This document shows positions 24,335-37,544 of a DNA stretch of 64,000 nt, piece after piece. The notes under the pieces were generated by a model. It was not told the DNA's origin. It worked only from the letters and a program-made list of their open reading frames with translations, and made no database searches. Made by a program: the position numbers and the translations under genes. The stretch's first letter is position 1, and every line of letters begins with the position of its first letter. The stretch spans positions 27,107,370-27,171,369 of the forward strand of contig NC_049904.1 of the NCBI RefSeq assembly GCF_001411555.2, written 5' to 3'. This DNA is from Juglans regia (taxonomy: Eukaryota > Streptophyta > Magnoliopsida > Fagales > Juglandaceae).

Positions 24335-25605
24335 ATGAAGCCGGTGTAAGAGATTTGGAGAGCGAGCTAAGCAGCAAAAGCCGGCCTCGCATACCAAAAA
24401 CACATCCATCAGGTAATTTACGTAAGCCAATGAAGGTATAGATACTAATTAGCTAGCACGGTACACATATCTCTTTTCTTAGTGTCCCGGTTCATAAATT
24501 TTTACATAGATTTTTTGGGCGGAATGCATAAATATTGTTAGTCGGTTCCATGCAGATAGAATACCTAGCTAGCTAGCTAGTCAAACTGGGCTGCCCTTCT
24601 CTAGGGTCTAGTTTTAAATTGTTTGACTATTTACCCTAATATTAGAAACATGTCTCTAACCGCGCGTCTAATTTCCACAAAATTGCAGCAATTTCAAGAA
24701 TATGCAATGCTATGTGGAGAACTGCAGCCAAAGGTGCGACTCATTTTCTTTTCTGTATTAATCTGTCCCCGGAAATTATTTGTGTACTCTTTGGATAATG
24801 ATTTGAGATGAAAATTACTCATTTGCAACAAAAAATCTGGTTCAAAATAAGATATTTAAGATATTTATATATGCATGATACATAAATATTAGAATGGCCA
24901 TCCATCGAGAAAGTCTGGAAGAGGAGAAGAACAAACAAATCAGCTCTAACACTCACAAAATTGCTAGTGCAAATGGATACTACTTGGGAAAAGAGTTTTA
25001 TAGTAGAAGACAAGACGCTTTTCTTGGGGAGTGTGGATAGTTTGGATGATGTTTTTATTGACGTTGAAGGAGGAAAATCAAGCACCAGCAGTACTAGTAC
25101 TACAGCTGCTGTTGGAGAAGGTAAATCATCAGGATCTGGCCGATCAGAACAGGAACCTTACACCCCATTGCTGATTGCAGCCACTGACGGAATAGTTGAA
25201 ATAGTGGACGAGATACTACAGCAGCATCCTCAGGCAATTGAGCACTTGAGTAAGGATGAGGAAAACATATTGCACGTGGCTATTAGCCACCGTCAATTAG
25301 AAGTCTTTCGGTATCTAAAGAAGATGGACGTAATTCTGAGATGTAGGTTGGTCTCGAGGCTCAATGTGCGAGGCTACACCATATTGCATCAGGTCGCCGA
25401 CATTAAAAACAGTCGTGAAGGAAACGAAACTGCTGTTGGCCCTGCATTCGAATTGCGGGAGGAGTTGAAATGGTTCGAGGTAATTAATATTAATTTAATT
25501 AGCTCCTTACGTTAATTTTTATCTGATCAAATGGTTTTATATATATTTCTGAGACTAGACTTTTTTTTTTCCGGAAGTTGTATCGCTCACTTTCATAAAA
25601 TTTTT

Positions 25606-27537
25606 TGTAACGTCCTGCACCCGGATGGGTCGGAGAATTACTACCTGTCACTAACAAACCTGTCTCTCCAAGCACTTAAAACTCCAAGGACTTCATGATT
25701 AGCACACAACTCATATTTTCCAAATAACCATAATAAAACTCCATAAGTCAACATTACAAAAACATTAACCAAAGGGGGTCCACAATCTCTCAATAACCTC
25801 AAAAATATAACAATACATCTTTAGGTCTCAATATGTCCAAACAACATAAAGTACTTCAAATATTCAAGTTAAATCCATCTACTAACAATGGTACTCTTAG
25901 GTACCCAATCCTTCCATCCATATCTAGCCAGCTTCAATTCTATTCCTGACCCCCAGTTGGGAAATCAATGTCATCTGAAAATATATGAAGATAAAGGGGG
26001 TGAGTTATCCACAACTCAGTAAGCAGAGAACATATACGAGTATGTAAACATGAGCCTTTTCAGAAAGTTCAGTTTGCAGAAACAAAAACCTTTTATTTTT
26101 ATATGCAAATCTCATAAAAACGTATTATCGGAAAATCAGAGCGACTTTTCAATCTTTTCATACTCAAAATCAACAATTCAAATTTAAGGATCCATTTCAC
26201 ATTCAGAAACGCTTTGGCATAAAATAACTGAACTACTTTATCTTATCATATCATATCATATACCATGTTTAACCCCCGTGGTAGGGTTGTGCTATCCCCG
26301 GTGGCCAAACCAGGCAGTATCATGTGGTGAACCCCTTTTTCAATCTCGGAGTCCCGAGTGTGCACACAGGAAAGAACACGTAAAAAGACCACTTTGTTTC
26401 CAAAGTGGGTGCACTCATATCATATCATGGTGGTACCAACCATATCACGTGAACAGTATCATCATATCAGAACCATATTCAGAACAGATAAGTATGCCAA
26501 AGTTTTATCATATCCATATCATATCAAAACACGTGCGAAACATATTCATATCATTTCTATTTGATAAAAAACAGATCCAAATCATTTAATATCACAAGCA
26601 TAAAAATTTCAATGATATCATATTCGCTCTTTTGCATATTTCATAAACATGTCAAATATTGCTCATGTCTACACATTTCATGTCAAAAACATTTCTTCTC
26701 TTTTTCATACGTATCTCATGAGGGAATGCAAAACATATATTGAGGTTGTTTTTCACTTTTTCTTTTTAAAACAACATGCACATTTTTACAAACCAACCTC
26801 AGTTCATTTCTTTTTATGCAAATCTAGCATAAGAACCCCACTTACATGGACGTCTTAACTTTCCAGAAAAATTCCTCAACAACGCCAAATAAAATTAATC
26901 GTCACCTATAAAATAATCACATAAATTTTCATAAATTTTCAATTTATCTCGCATTTCAATATTCAGGCCTAAACATCTAAAATAACCTATTTTAACTTCC
27001 TCAAAACCCAAAATTTTCATTCTTCTAAAAAAATACCAACATCATTATTTAAACTCTTCAATATCCAACTTAGTAACTCCAACTAAAACACTAAATTCTA
27101 ACCTATTCACGATTGAGATCTTACGATAATTTATAATACTAAATAACATAACTATATCAAAATCATTATAAGTAGAAACTCATACTTTTGTTTAAAAAAA
27201 TAATAAAACAAAAATATTCTTTTAAAAGGATGTTTAAAAATTAAGATTTTGCATTTGCCGATCACTTCAAAAATTCATCAATATTTATATGAAGAAAATA
27301 TTCCGTTAAAATATCAGTCTCTTAAAAAAAAACAAACTTAACAATATAAAACCACACGTCCCCGTCCAAATAAAAACATACTCTGCAACCCACGTAATAT
27401 ACTCATTGATTTCAAACCCACAGTACATAATATAAACTCATTAACTTGAACACCCGAAACAGCTGCTCTGGAGTAATACTATAAGGGGCAAGAAGTAATA
27501 TTACTTCTTACTATGGTTAACGTAATTACACACACCC

Positions 27538-27570
<33 letters not shown>

Positions 27571-28423
27571 CCATGAAATGGACAACTGGGAAAACTGAAA
27601 ACACAAAACGCCACAGCAGTGTAGCGGCAGCACTTACGGGGAGGTGGGGGCACGATGGCGTGGAGCTGGTGGTTGGCTACGGCGGAAGGGGTCGCGCTTG
27701 GTCACTGGCTGCGAGAGCAAGAGAGAGAGACGAGTAAGAGAGGCACACGGTGAGAGAACAAGGGAGAGACCGAGAGAAAAGGAACTCCAACCGGAAAAAA
27801 AAATGGCGTGAGCTTACCGAGGGCTAGAGGCGGCGTGCGGTGGTCTGCGATGATAGGAAGTCCACACCGGCAGTTTCTGTGGAGGCACAGCACGGAGGAG
27901 TTCACGATGGAGGGTGATCCCACGGCTTGGACACTGCTCTGTTTTGACAACAAAAACAGAGTATTTCGGGGCTTGAAACCGGGGCTACGTGCGTTGGGTG
28001 GCAGCACCGTAAGACTGAGGTGGCGTGCGGCTGGGGTGATGGACTCCGAACGAACTAGGTACCGGCGTGGGTTTCGTTTGGTGTGGCTGCAGAACGTGTC
28101 TCAGCTAGAAGGTGGCAGTTCACTGATTTGGAGCTTACGGGGGAGTGATGGCTGGTGCGCGTGATGCGGTCTGGCTGAGGTTCACGGTGAGAGGTGGAGA
28201 CACAAATAGTTGAGCAGCTGCGAGCATGAAGATAATGTAGCGGCACTGAAACTAGGTCAAGAAGGATAACATATATAAGTAAGCTATAAGAAGTAAAGAG
28301 AAAAACCTAGAGAGAAGAGGGCTGAACGGCATGCATGAAAAAGGAAGGTGGACGGGATTCTACGCAACGTCAAAACTAGAGGTGTTTCATGGGCCTGGGC
28401 CTGAAAATGGGCTGGGTCTTACA
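25606..28423 (-). mobile_element. LTR-like insertion B (Tekay-like solo LTR) in intron 5 of copy 2
   Basis: The ends are TGTAACGTCC... and ...GGGTCTTACA (TG..CA), flanked by TTTTT on both sides (25601-25605 and 28424-28428). The uninterrupted site is at about 3650 in copy 1. The 2.8-kb body has no coding region. It has a TA microsatellite at about 27537-27564 and a GC-richer block at 27600-28200. TG..CA ends, a 5-bp duplication and this length suit a solo LTR of the Ty3/gypsy Tekay lineage. The class is inferred because no internal region is seen. Confidence 0.65.
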
Positions 28424-28834
28424 TTTTTTATCTCATTTTATTTAATTATTATAATTTTTTTAAATTTTTACATAAAATAAAATAAACAATTCAACTTTTT
28501 CAAATTCTAAAATAAAAATAATATTAAAAAAATAGATTCTATTAATATTATTATTTTATTCAATTTTCAATTTTTATCTTAACTCATCTTATATCATTTC
28601 ATCTGAAAAACAAATAAAGCGGAATTTAGAGTGAGAGATACAAATAATTAAAGTAGGTCGGATAATATTTATTAAATATTTAATATTATCCGAAAGTGTG
28701 TGAAACCTATTTCACGTATTAATTTCTTGTCTCTCTGCCGGTAGTCCTAGGAGATCTAAATCATAAAGTTTGTGACTAAGACGATATAAAGCAGTTTTAA
28801 TTTTGATCTTTTAATAATTTTAGTAGTGTTTGTA

Positions 28835-31479
28835 TGTAACACCCCGTATTTTAGGATATTTTAATGAATGAATTATTTTTATTGATTCAGAATTTATTCT
28901 CTTGTTTTAAAATTATTGGATTTTTAATTAGACTATTTTTATGATTTTTAGTTTACAAAAATTTTTTTTTTTTGAAGTACTTTCTTTAAATTAATTATTG
29001 TTATGTGTTTAAATTTCTTCTCGAATTAAATTAACTTATTGTTGGATTTAATTATTTATTTTCAATTTAATCACTGTGTTTAAATTATTTTATTTCACTT
29101 GCAGTTTTAAAATCGTTTCCGTTGGATCATTTTTATGACCCAAGATGTGAGGATTGAACCTCATTTCTTTCCCTACATTTTCTTTTTCCTCTCTTTCTTT
29201 TTTTCCTCTTCTCTTTTTTTTTTCCTCTTTCCTTTTCTTCTTTTTCTCTTCTCTCCCCTGCCTCCCCTCCCGCGCAGCCCTCTCTCCTTCTCTCTCTCCC
29301 CGTGCGTCCCCTCTCTCCACCCAGCCCGCCGCCGTCGCGCCGCCGTGCACGACACCGCCCACCCCACTCGATTCCCTGCCGCTGGCAACCACCTCCCTCC
29401 AGTTTCAGCTCCCCCGGCCCCACCGTTAGCCTCCACGCGCCACACGAAGCCGTGGCCTTCTCCTCACTCCAATGCCGCTGTCGCACCACCATTGGCCGCC
29501 ATTTCTTCACCACTTCATCCTCGACCTCCAAGCAACCCATTAAACCCAACCCCACCTCCGATCCGTCACCGATGAAGCACATCCAACTCCATTTCCGTTT
29601 TGGGTATTTTTGACCTTAAACCACCCTTTGCGCCGTCACCCACGGCCAACCATCACCACCACTAGCTTCACCGACATCCCTAGGCCCTACTCTATCAATC
29701 TCGGGTCTTCGTTTGCACCCGTTGAAAAGTGGGTATCTGTGACCCACAGCCACAGTGTATTTTACACTGTTCTGCAGCTATTTTTCCACTTCTTGCGCCT
29801 CCGTGATCCTCCAGAAATTATTATATAGCACTATAAGTATTTTCCAAAGAATTCTCGTAAATTTAATATATTTTTGCACTAACACATTACACTGTATTTA
29901 ATTGTTGATTGGTTTTGCCGAACTGAGTCTGAGAAGTAAAGGGGTTGATTGGATTGGGTGATGGAGTTGTTAGTATGATTGGTTTAAACTATGAGATTTG
30001 TTAGCTGTTTGGGTTTAAATATTGGTGTTTTGTGTATGACGTGGGTTGTGGTGGATATTGGTGATTTTAGGAAGTAATGATATATTTTTGGAATTATGAG
30101 GGTTTTAAGTTTTGAGGAATTAAAATAAGTTATTTTTTTTTTAAGTTTAGGCTTAAATATCGAAATACGTGATTGATTGGAAACTTACGAAAATTACGTC
30201 ATTATTTTTATAGGTGACGATCTATAGTCGGCTCGACATTTTTTAGGAAAATTTTGGAAAAGTTAAGTCGTCCAGGTAAGCGGGGTTCCTATGCTGGATT
30301 TGCATAAAAAGAAATGAACTGAGGTTGGTTTGTAAAAATGTGCATGTTGTTTTAAAAAGAAAAAGTGAAAAACAACCTCAGTATATGTTTTGCATTCCCT
30401 CATGAGATACGTATGAAAGAGAAAAGAAATGTTTTTGACATGAAATGTGTAGACATGAGCAATATTTGACATGTTTCTGAAATATGCAAAAGAGCGAATA
30501 TGATATCATTGAAATTTTTATGCATGTGATATGAAATGATTTGGATCTGTTTTTGATCAAATAGAAATGATATGAATATGTTTCGCACGTGTTTTGATAT
30601 GATATGGATATGATAAAACTTTGACATACTTATTTGTTCTGAATATGGTTCTGATATGATGATACTGTTCACGTGATATGGTTGGTACCACCATGATATG
30701 ATATGAGTGCACCCACTTTGGAAACAAAGTGGTCTTTTTACATGTTCTTTCCTGTGTACACGCTCGAGGCTCCGAGATTGAAAAATGGGAAGTTCACTAC
30801 ATGATACTGTCTGGTTTGGCCACCGGGGATAGCACAACCCTACCACGGGGGTTAAACATGGTATATGATATGATATGATAAGATGAAGATGTTCAGTTAT
30901 GTTATGCCAAAGCGTTTTTGAATATGAAATGGATTCTTAAATATGAATTGTTGATTTTGAGTATGAAAAGATTGAAAAGTCGCTCTGATTTTCTGATAAC
31001 ACGTTTTTATGAGATATGCATATAAAAATAAAATGTTTTTGTTTCTGCATACTGAACTTTCTGAAAAAGCTCATGTTTACATACTAGTATATGTTCTCTG
31101 CTTACTAAGTTATTGATAACTTACCCCTTTATCTCCACAATATTTTTCAGATGATTTGAATGTTTCAGTTGAGGATCAAGGATATGGAGCATGGGTGAGA
31201 AGAGTTAAGAATGATGGTTTAAGCATAGAAAGTTTATATGGGTATTGAAAATTTTTATTCAGTAAGCTTGTTGTGTTCTGATGATGTACTTGTTTGGGAG
31301 ATTGTTGTTTATATTAAGACTTTGTATTGTCTTAGAATGGTTATTCTGGAGTAATTGATGTAAATATATGAGCATTTTGTGCGATAGAGAAAAATTAGAG
31401 TATGTACTACGTGGAAGAAAAATGATTTTTAAGTGACATGAGTTAACTCTCCGGACCCCCGAGGGTCGGGGCGTTAACA
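28835..31479 (+). mobile_element. LTR-like insertion C (Tekay-like solo LTR) in intron 5 of copy 2
   Basis: It begins TGTAACACCCCGTATTTTAG and ends GTCGGGGCGTTAACA. The right half (about 30130-31479) is the reverse complement of the left half of insertion B, with 'GGTTAAACATGGTAT' and 'AGGTAAGCGGGGTTCC' shared. The left half (28835-30130) is unrelated to B and has a pyrimidine-rich tract (29160-29320). No clean 5-bp duplication is seen; copy 1 has the empty site near 4036. Open frames in the CT-rich part are compositional. Confidence 0.6.
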
Positions 31480-32471
31480 ATGAGTTTTAGTCATTTAATA
31501 TTATATATATTTATATATCTGAAATGGACTCTCTTATAAGCAGCATGTGCAAAAGATTATGCCACCCCATTATACCTTGCACCGCGACAATGACGGTCGG
31601 ACTGCAAGCGAGCTCTTCAGAGAGCAACACGCTCCGCTTCTCAAGGAAGCAAAAAAGTGGCTTAAGGATACCACTGGATCGTGCTCTACCGTCGCCATCC
31701 TCGTCGCCGGTGTTGTTTTCGCAGCTGCCTACTCCGTTCCAGGAGGTACCAACGAATCCGGCATCCCGAGATCCATTCACCCTCCCATCTATATGGTCTT
31801 CACCATCACGGATATTATCGCCCTTGTGAGCTCCTTAACTTCCGTCGTCTTGTTCCTCATGATCACTTCATCTCCGCTTGAACAAGAATATTTCCACAAT
31901 AATATCCCCCGGAAGCTGATGATCGGCTTCAGCTTTCTCTTCTTCTCCATGATACTGGCAATGATTTCCTTCTCTGCGAGTCTTCTTCTCATACTTCGTT
32001 TTGATCAGAAGAGATCTTGGACTCTGACTTTGATTTATGCTGTTGCACTCCTTCCTGTTTGCCTTTTTGGGATTTTTCAGTTTCCCTTGTACGCTACGGT
32101 CACTAGAACTTTGCACCACCTTCACAAGACAATAACGAAGAAGGTTCTTCCCCAGGCATTCCTTCCTCGTAAATCCCTCAAGAAAGGCAAGCGAAAGTCC
32201 TATTGAGACAGCGTGTATATATATATGTATGTATGTTTGTATGTATACATATAATACATACATACATACATACATACATACACATATGCAAGATGAGAGT
32301 ACTTTTCTGAAGAAGCAAGAGCATCGACATTAATAAGGACTGATCTTAGATCCTTTACAGGATGGCCAGGAGGGCAGGGTTTTTTTCTCTTTTTTATTGT
32401 TTTGGATTTTGATAAAATAATGGTGTGTTTTTAGATTACATGATTTAGATTATGAATAAGACCATGTCACA

Positions 32472-32760
32472 CACTACAAGAAAGTTGGTCTTTATCGGCG
32501 AGTTATTAGTCGCCGCATAATAATTCGTTGGGAAAAGTATTATTTAGTGGCGAGTTAAAAACCGCCGGTTGTTTTTAAATGAAATACGACCAATCGTATA
32601 GTGGGTCCATAGAAGATGGCTATTGCAACGACTTTATGGTCTATAGGGGCGATTAAAGTCGCTGCTAGAAATAATTAAATTTGCAACGCGGTAAACTTCG
32701 CCGCAATACATTGTCTGGGCGCCAAACCCGCTTACAGTCTTAATTATTTTCCCCCCAAAC
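32472..32760. repeat. Left terminal and subterminal repeats of CACTA-2
   Basis: After the CACTACAAG terminus come inverted motifs such as 'GGCGAGTTATTAGTCGCC', 'GGCGAGTTAAAAACCGCC' and 'GGGGCGATTAAAGTCGC'. In En/Spm elements such arrays bind the accessory protein that works with TNP2. Confidence 0.7.
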
Positions 32761-33119
32761 ACATTTCCCCCCAACACTCCGACGAACCTCTACACTTCAA
32801 CGAACCCGGCGACTATTGCACCTGCTTTGCGCAACCCTAACCAGTGTTTGCCCACGGCGTCACCTCCTCCGCGTTCACCTAATGCGGGTTTTCAATGTCC
32901 CATTTTCCGGCAATTTTCTCCCTTCCGTTGTTGGTTCTTGATTTTCAGCTAGTAAAATCAATAAATCCACTCCCCTTCATTTCCACTAGTAACAAGCCGA
33001 ATCCCTACGTTTCCTTCCCTTACAATTTGAGTTCTCTGCCTCCATTTCGTTTCCCAAGTTGAAGATTTGCCAAGAGATCAGCATAATCGTTGGCGGCTCC
33101 AGGGAAGGGAACTACCGTA

Positions 33120-36100
33120 TAGGTATACAAAGTTGCCAATTTAGTTGTTTTCCTCCCTTCAATGAAATCTAAAATTCGTTTTTGTGCTTATTCCAAAATT
33201 CGTCATTTGCCAAATGCACTCTGATCATGTAATTAGTTTACTCTTGACTATGTATTTGGTTGGAAATGGTTATTTCTCATGAACACTGGACATGCAAAAT
33301 ACCATGTTTTGATTTGTTTTTTTTGTCAATCCTTTTCTTTAACTTGCGAAACAAATGTGCATGTTCCTATGTAACTTGATTTTATTTTTCCTCTGTTTGC
33401 TTCAGGATTTTCTGTATCTGCCCAATCTTACGGTCTAAATATTGATTTTCTTTTCGATGCCTGGTTTTCTTTGTGTAATACTAATGTTTTTAGTGTTTAT
33501 ATATAGATTTAGATCAGGAGTAAGCTTAAGATCGAACTGTTGCAAGGCAATACTGACAAAATTGTTTCGGTAATATAGTTCACAGTTAAAATCCTATAGG
33601 AAAATGTACCAAACTATAAGAACAAATCATAATTTGGTAAAGGGGCAAAACCAACTCAAGCTAAGCTATGCCTTAATATACTTCATATATTAAACCCCTA
33701 AAAGGAAAAAATAGGCCAACTTCAGGTGAGGCTAGCTATTTATAACTGACACATTGAGTTAGTTATAAATAGCTATTTCAAATTTATTTATACTACTAAC
33801 TTCATATTTTTCTATTTTTATAAGAACATAAAAGTTAATTTCTAGTTATTTTAGTTAGGAGCAAGTTTAAATATATCTTAACTATATTAGAGTTTATAAG
33901 TCTTGCATAGTGTCATTGCAAAACCATCACATTCATTATTAAAAATTAACAAACTTCTTATAATAGCAATCCCTTGGAGGAGAACTATGCATGTTAGCAT
34001 TCATGCAAACTTGGCTTAAGGCAAGCAATCCATTGTTTGTGTGTTAGCATGCATGCAAACATGAAAAAAACTTATAAGTTGCATCTATTAGCGCAGTACT
34101 GTCCTCAATTGAATACAAAATACTTCAGATCATGACTGAAATTAAAAACCCATTTAGTTTAAAGTTATTTATAGGGTATTTCGAATATGATCAATTTGCT
34201 TGTAGTTAATATTCATATATCTCAATTATGCTAGTTGGGGGAATTGAAGTTCTTTCTATTATTGGTCAATTAAACAGCTGATCATCCCGATAAGCTGTAA
34301 CCTCTGCTGGTTTCAAGTGCTATAATACTTGTCAATACCTTAAGCCATTGACAAGTTTTCTGTACTAAATATTTAGGCAAACATTAGTCTATACATTGGG
34401 GAACTCAAGTTCTTTCTGCATATAGAGATTAATTTTGGGTTCCAATATAATATACATATCAATTAATTAATTTATCACAGCAAACTATATACAAATGCGA
34501 GTAGGGGTGTATATATAAGTAGGTATGTATTTCAGTTTGTTTGATTACTATTTCTAATTTCTGTTTGTGATCAACCAAACATTTATCTTTGTATATGATC
34601 TATAAACATATACTTTTCAGAATAACATGGTACTAGGCTTTTTGTGTTATTACTTTTAAGAATGAAGCTAAAGTATATGAATCGGTTATACCAACATCAC
34701 TTGTGTTATTACTTCTAATATTTAGTCTATAAAGCCACCACCCGGCCATGCTCATAATTACCAATTAAATGAAGGACTCATTAACTATTCGCACAAAGAG
34801 TTAAATTTTTCAACTAAAATATAATACCAACATCCTAGAAATAAAATACTTGTTTCTAATTTCCGCATTTACTAAAATATAATTACTGTTTGAATGGCAA
34901 AAGTGTTTGCATTACTTTTTGGTTTATGGTGGAGAGGAGTTAACGATGACTTGTATTTTGTCTGTGGGATGACATTAATGCAAACTGGTTTGAATTAATA
35001 TTGCCAATTTGGTTATTCTGCCGCCTAACGATGTGCTGGCCCGTCAAAATACTGATGGATATGGGAACTGATGCATCATTATGAGGTTGAAACCTGCATA
35101 ATGTTCTTATAATGACGAGGCTCTACATCTATGAGAGCCATTGCATAACTGCCATATCAGGAATTCTGTTGCTGCATTGCATGCTAGCTTGTTGCAGCAG
35201 ATATTCCATCATCATCAGCAGCAGCATGCAGCAGCATCTGTGATTAAGAAATGATGATGATGATGGATACGATCCTAACATTCCACCATCCCTTACCATT
35301 GATCAGAGTCTCTTTATCTAGATTCTGAATTTGCTTGCCTTACAATCCCTGGCCCGGGCTTCCATTTCATGCAAAAAGAGAAGAAACAAAACAGGAAAGG
35401 AAGCCTGTTTAGTTTAATCTGAATCAGTAGTTGGCCATCATGTTTTCCTTGAAAGCTACTCCAACACCCAAAGGCAGGCTTTTGTGGGTCAGAAATTTAT
35501 TAAAATCCTGACCCAAATGGCTTATTTACAGATGCACCTACCTACTAGAATAGACAAATACAGCTCAATAAAATTCTGAACGATTTGGGTTGCGTAAGCC
35601 TTAAGATATTGCATATATGTACATGAGCATCGACTCAAGCAATTAAGTGGATTTGGTTAATGTAAGCTTGGGCATAACATTAATTTATTTGGGTCTTCAA
35701 CAAAAATAGACACGAACAAGGAAATATATGGTTGTTGGAACTTGTAATGCACGTATAATAATATTTTTCTGTGTGATAAATATAACAATGAAGAAAATCA
35801 GGAGGCAACGTAGTTTTAGCGGAAATTAACGTTAATTTACATACCCAACCAACTCCATTTTTTGTTTCCTTGTGTACTACTAACACACATTATTGTTTAA
35901 ATAATGAATTTACTAAAATATAATTAAATGAAATGCTTGTTTGGATGTGAAAATCTCATGTTCGCTGTTCTGGCCATGTATCTTTCATTAACTCTGATTG
36001 TGATGGTTTATTGATCAGTATGTTGATCTTGTCTTGACTATATAAAGATCCATATAGATTATATATATACATGGAGGTATGGAGTTGAAAGGTTTTTATG

Positions 36101-37039
36101 CAAATTATTCAAAGGTCTGCTGCATGCATGCCGGATTATATTGTTACACACTCAGCATTTATAGCCTTACGTGAATATTAAGGCGTGACATATTTCATGC
36201 GTGAATATTAACACCTATAATTAAATATATTATATATATATACATATATATATATAGGAAACTTCATAAAAAAACAGTGGTCCCTGGATTCAATAGGAAT
36301 GTATGATGTATATAAATATCATTGGCAAGTTGAATCCTTCCCAATGATATGTTAAGGTACTGTTCTGTGCTAGATTAAGTGATGGAAGTGTAGATAAGAC
36401 CCTTTCGAGGCCTCGGCTGAAAGGAAATGGGATAAAAGTTGATGGGTGTGGATCAATATAACATGAAATGGGATAAAAGTATTGTTGGGTATAATATATA
36501 TATATATATATATATTTATATTGATCCATTTTATTCTCAGCTAATTTTTTGTTCTTCTTTCTCAAGCCATGCAATTGAACCGAGTACTACTACCTACAAT
36601 GAAAAAACAGTTCTAAAATTACCTAATTTTTTAGACTCTATCTATAAATGCTGGATCAGATCAAAGTCCCTTATTAGGAAAAGAATGGATGGTTGGATGG
36701 TTGAGTGTTCAATTGGCAAAGCCTAGCTCTTATTGCTGGATAGTTGGGGATTGAAGGTAAGAAATACCCATACACAGCTTCAAGACGATATTTTATCTAT
36801 TTTGCTCATTCTCAAAACATATGCTGCATGTTTTTTTTTGTGAGTGTTATTATATATGCTAGACCTTCTGAGTTTGCATATTTTTATGGATTATGTTTAG
36901 ATAATCACTCTAAGTCAAGTGTATTCTACTTACCAAACTCTCTTGGAATTGGTTTTTTGTTTTGGGTGATGTTGTTCATTTTCAAGTCTATATATATCAT
37001 GTGTATATCTCATGCATACCCACACACACACACACACAT

Positions 37040-37073
<34 letters not shown>

Positions 37074-37540
37074 GAGAGTGAAGGGGCTTAGACATGTAGT
37101 TGGCCATCGACGGTTATTACTATCACAATCAAACATGATTGGTCCATGATTGATAAATACATATATATAATATATATATCAATACACATTGCAACCTTGT
37201 GTGGGGACAACTAGGGACTACGTAGCTAGCGTCCTCATCGATACTGCGCTCACGTTAATTCATTTGATGAATCCCCCCGGTTTAAAATTGTTCTGGGACA
37301 TATGGCATCGTATGATGTCATAAACATATGTAGCTCCCAATAAAGTTTTGTTAGCCAATTATCCTTGAAAATTTGTTGGAGTTTAAACCTTCTGAGATGC
37401 CTAGCTAGCCAAACTCATAAATCTTCTTCAAGTTAAACATTTATTTTCCTATCCCAACATTTGGCCTATGGTGAGTTTTTCATCAAACTTATATAATTAA
37501 AGCTAAGCTGACCTAACTTTCTTCCCCGCCATGTCTTTGT
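33120..37540. other. Non-coding 5' part of CACTA-2
   Basis: No protein is recognised. It contains CAG/CATCAT runs (about 35205-35265), TA tracts (36230-36256 and 36496-36516) and a CA plus TA microsatellite (37020-37071). It probably holds the promoter, leader and a leader intron of the TNP2 gene, since the sequence directly before the ATG at 37545 is an acceptor ('tgtttAG'). Confidence 0.5.
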
Positions 37541-37544
37541 TTAG

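Larger units (their letters stand above)
22088..32206 (+). pseudogene. Ankyrin-repeat/PGG gene copy 2, disrupted
   Basis: Exon 1 begins at 22088 (MGRDLQIETEVEK) and is cut after about 19 codons by LTR-like insertion A. The rest of exon 1, all of exon 2 and the start of exon 3 are gone. What remains is part of exon 3 (24335-24412), exon 4 (24689-24733), exon 5 (24893-25479) and exon 6 (31544-32206). The last two are still open. They keep the Ser/Gly linker, the second ankyrin block and the whole PGG domain (VPGGT, about four hydrophobic segments). Intron 5 has grown from 557 bp in copy 1 to about 6 kb through insertions B and C. Exon 5 is five codons longer than in copy 1. A truncated PGG protein from another start is conceivable but unsupported. 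Confidence 0.85.

Noticed and set aside
22147..28423. Insertions A and B considered as the two LTRs of one element.
   Set aside because: They have the same orientation, but ankyrin exons 3 to 5 lie between them and B has its own TTTTT duplication. They are separate insertions.
29133..29613. Several overlapping open frames of 90-149 codons on both strands.
   Set aside because: They arise from a strongly CT-rich tract inside LTR-like insertion C. Translations are runs of Lys/Glu/Arg or Phe/Ser/Pro with no domain.
30263..30846. Minus-strand frames repeated in related form at 22809-23381 and 26278-26858.
   Set aside because: The repetition comes from the three related LTR-like insertions. The frames show no protein-family features and differ in start and stop between copies.
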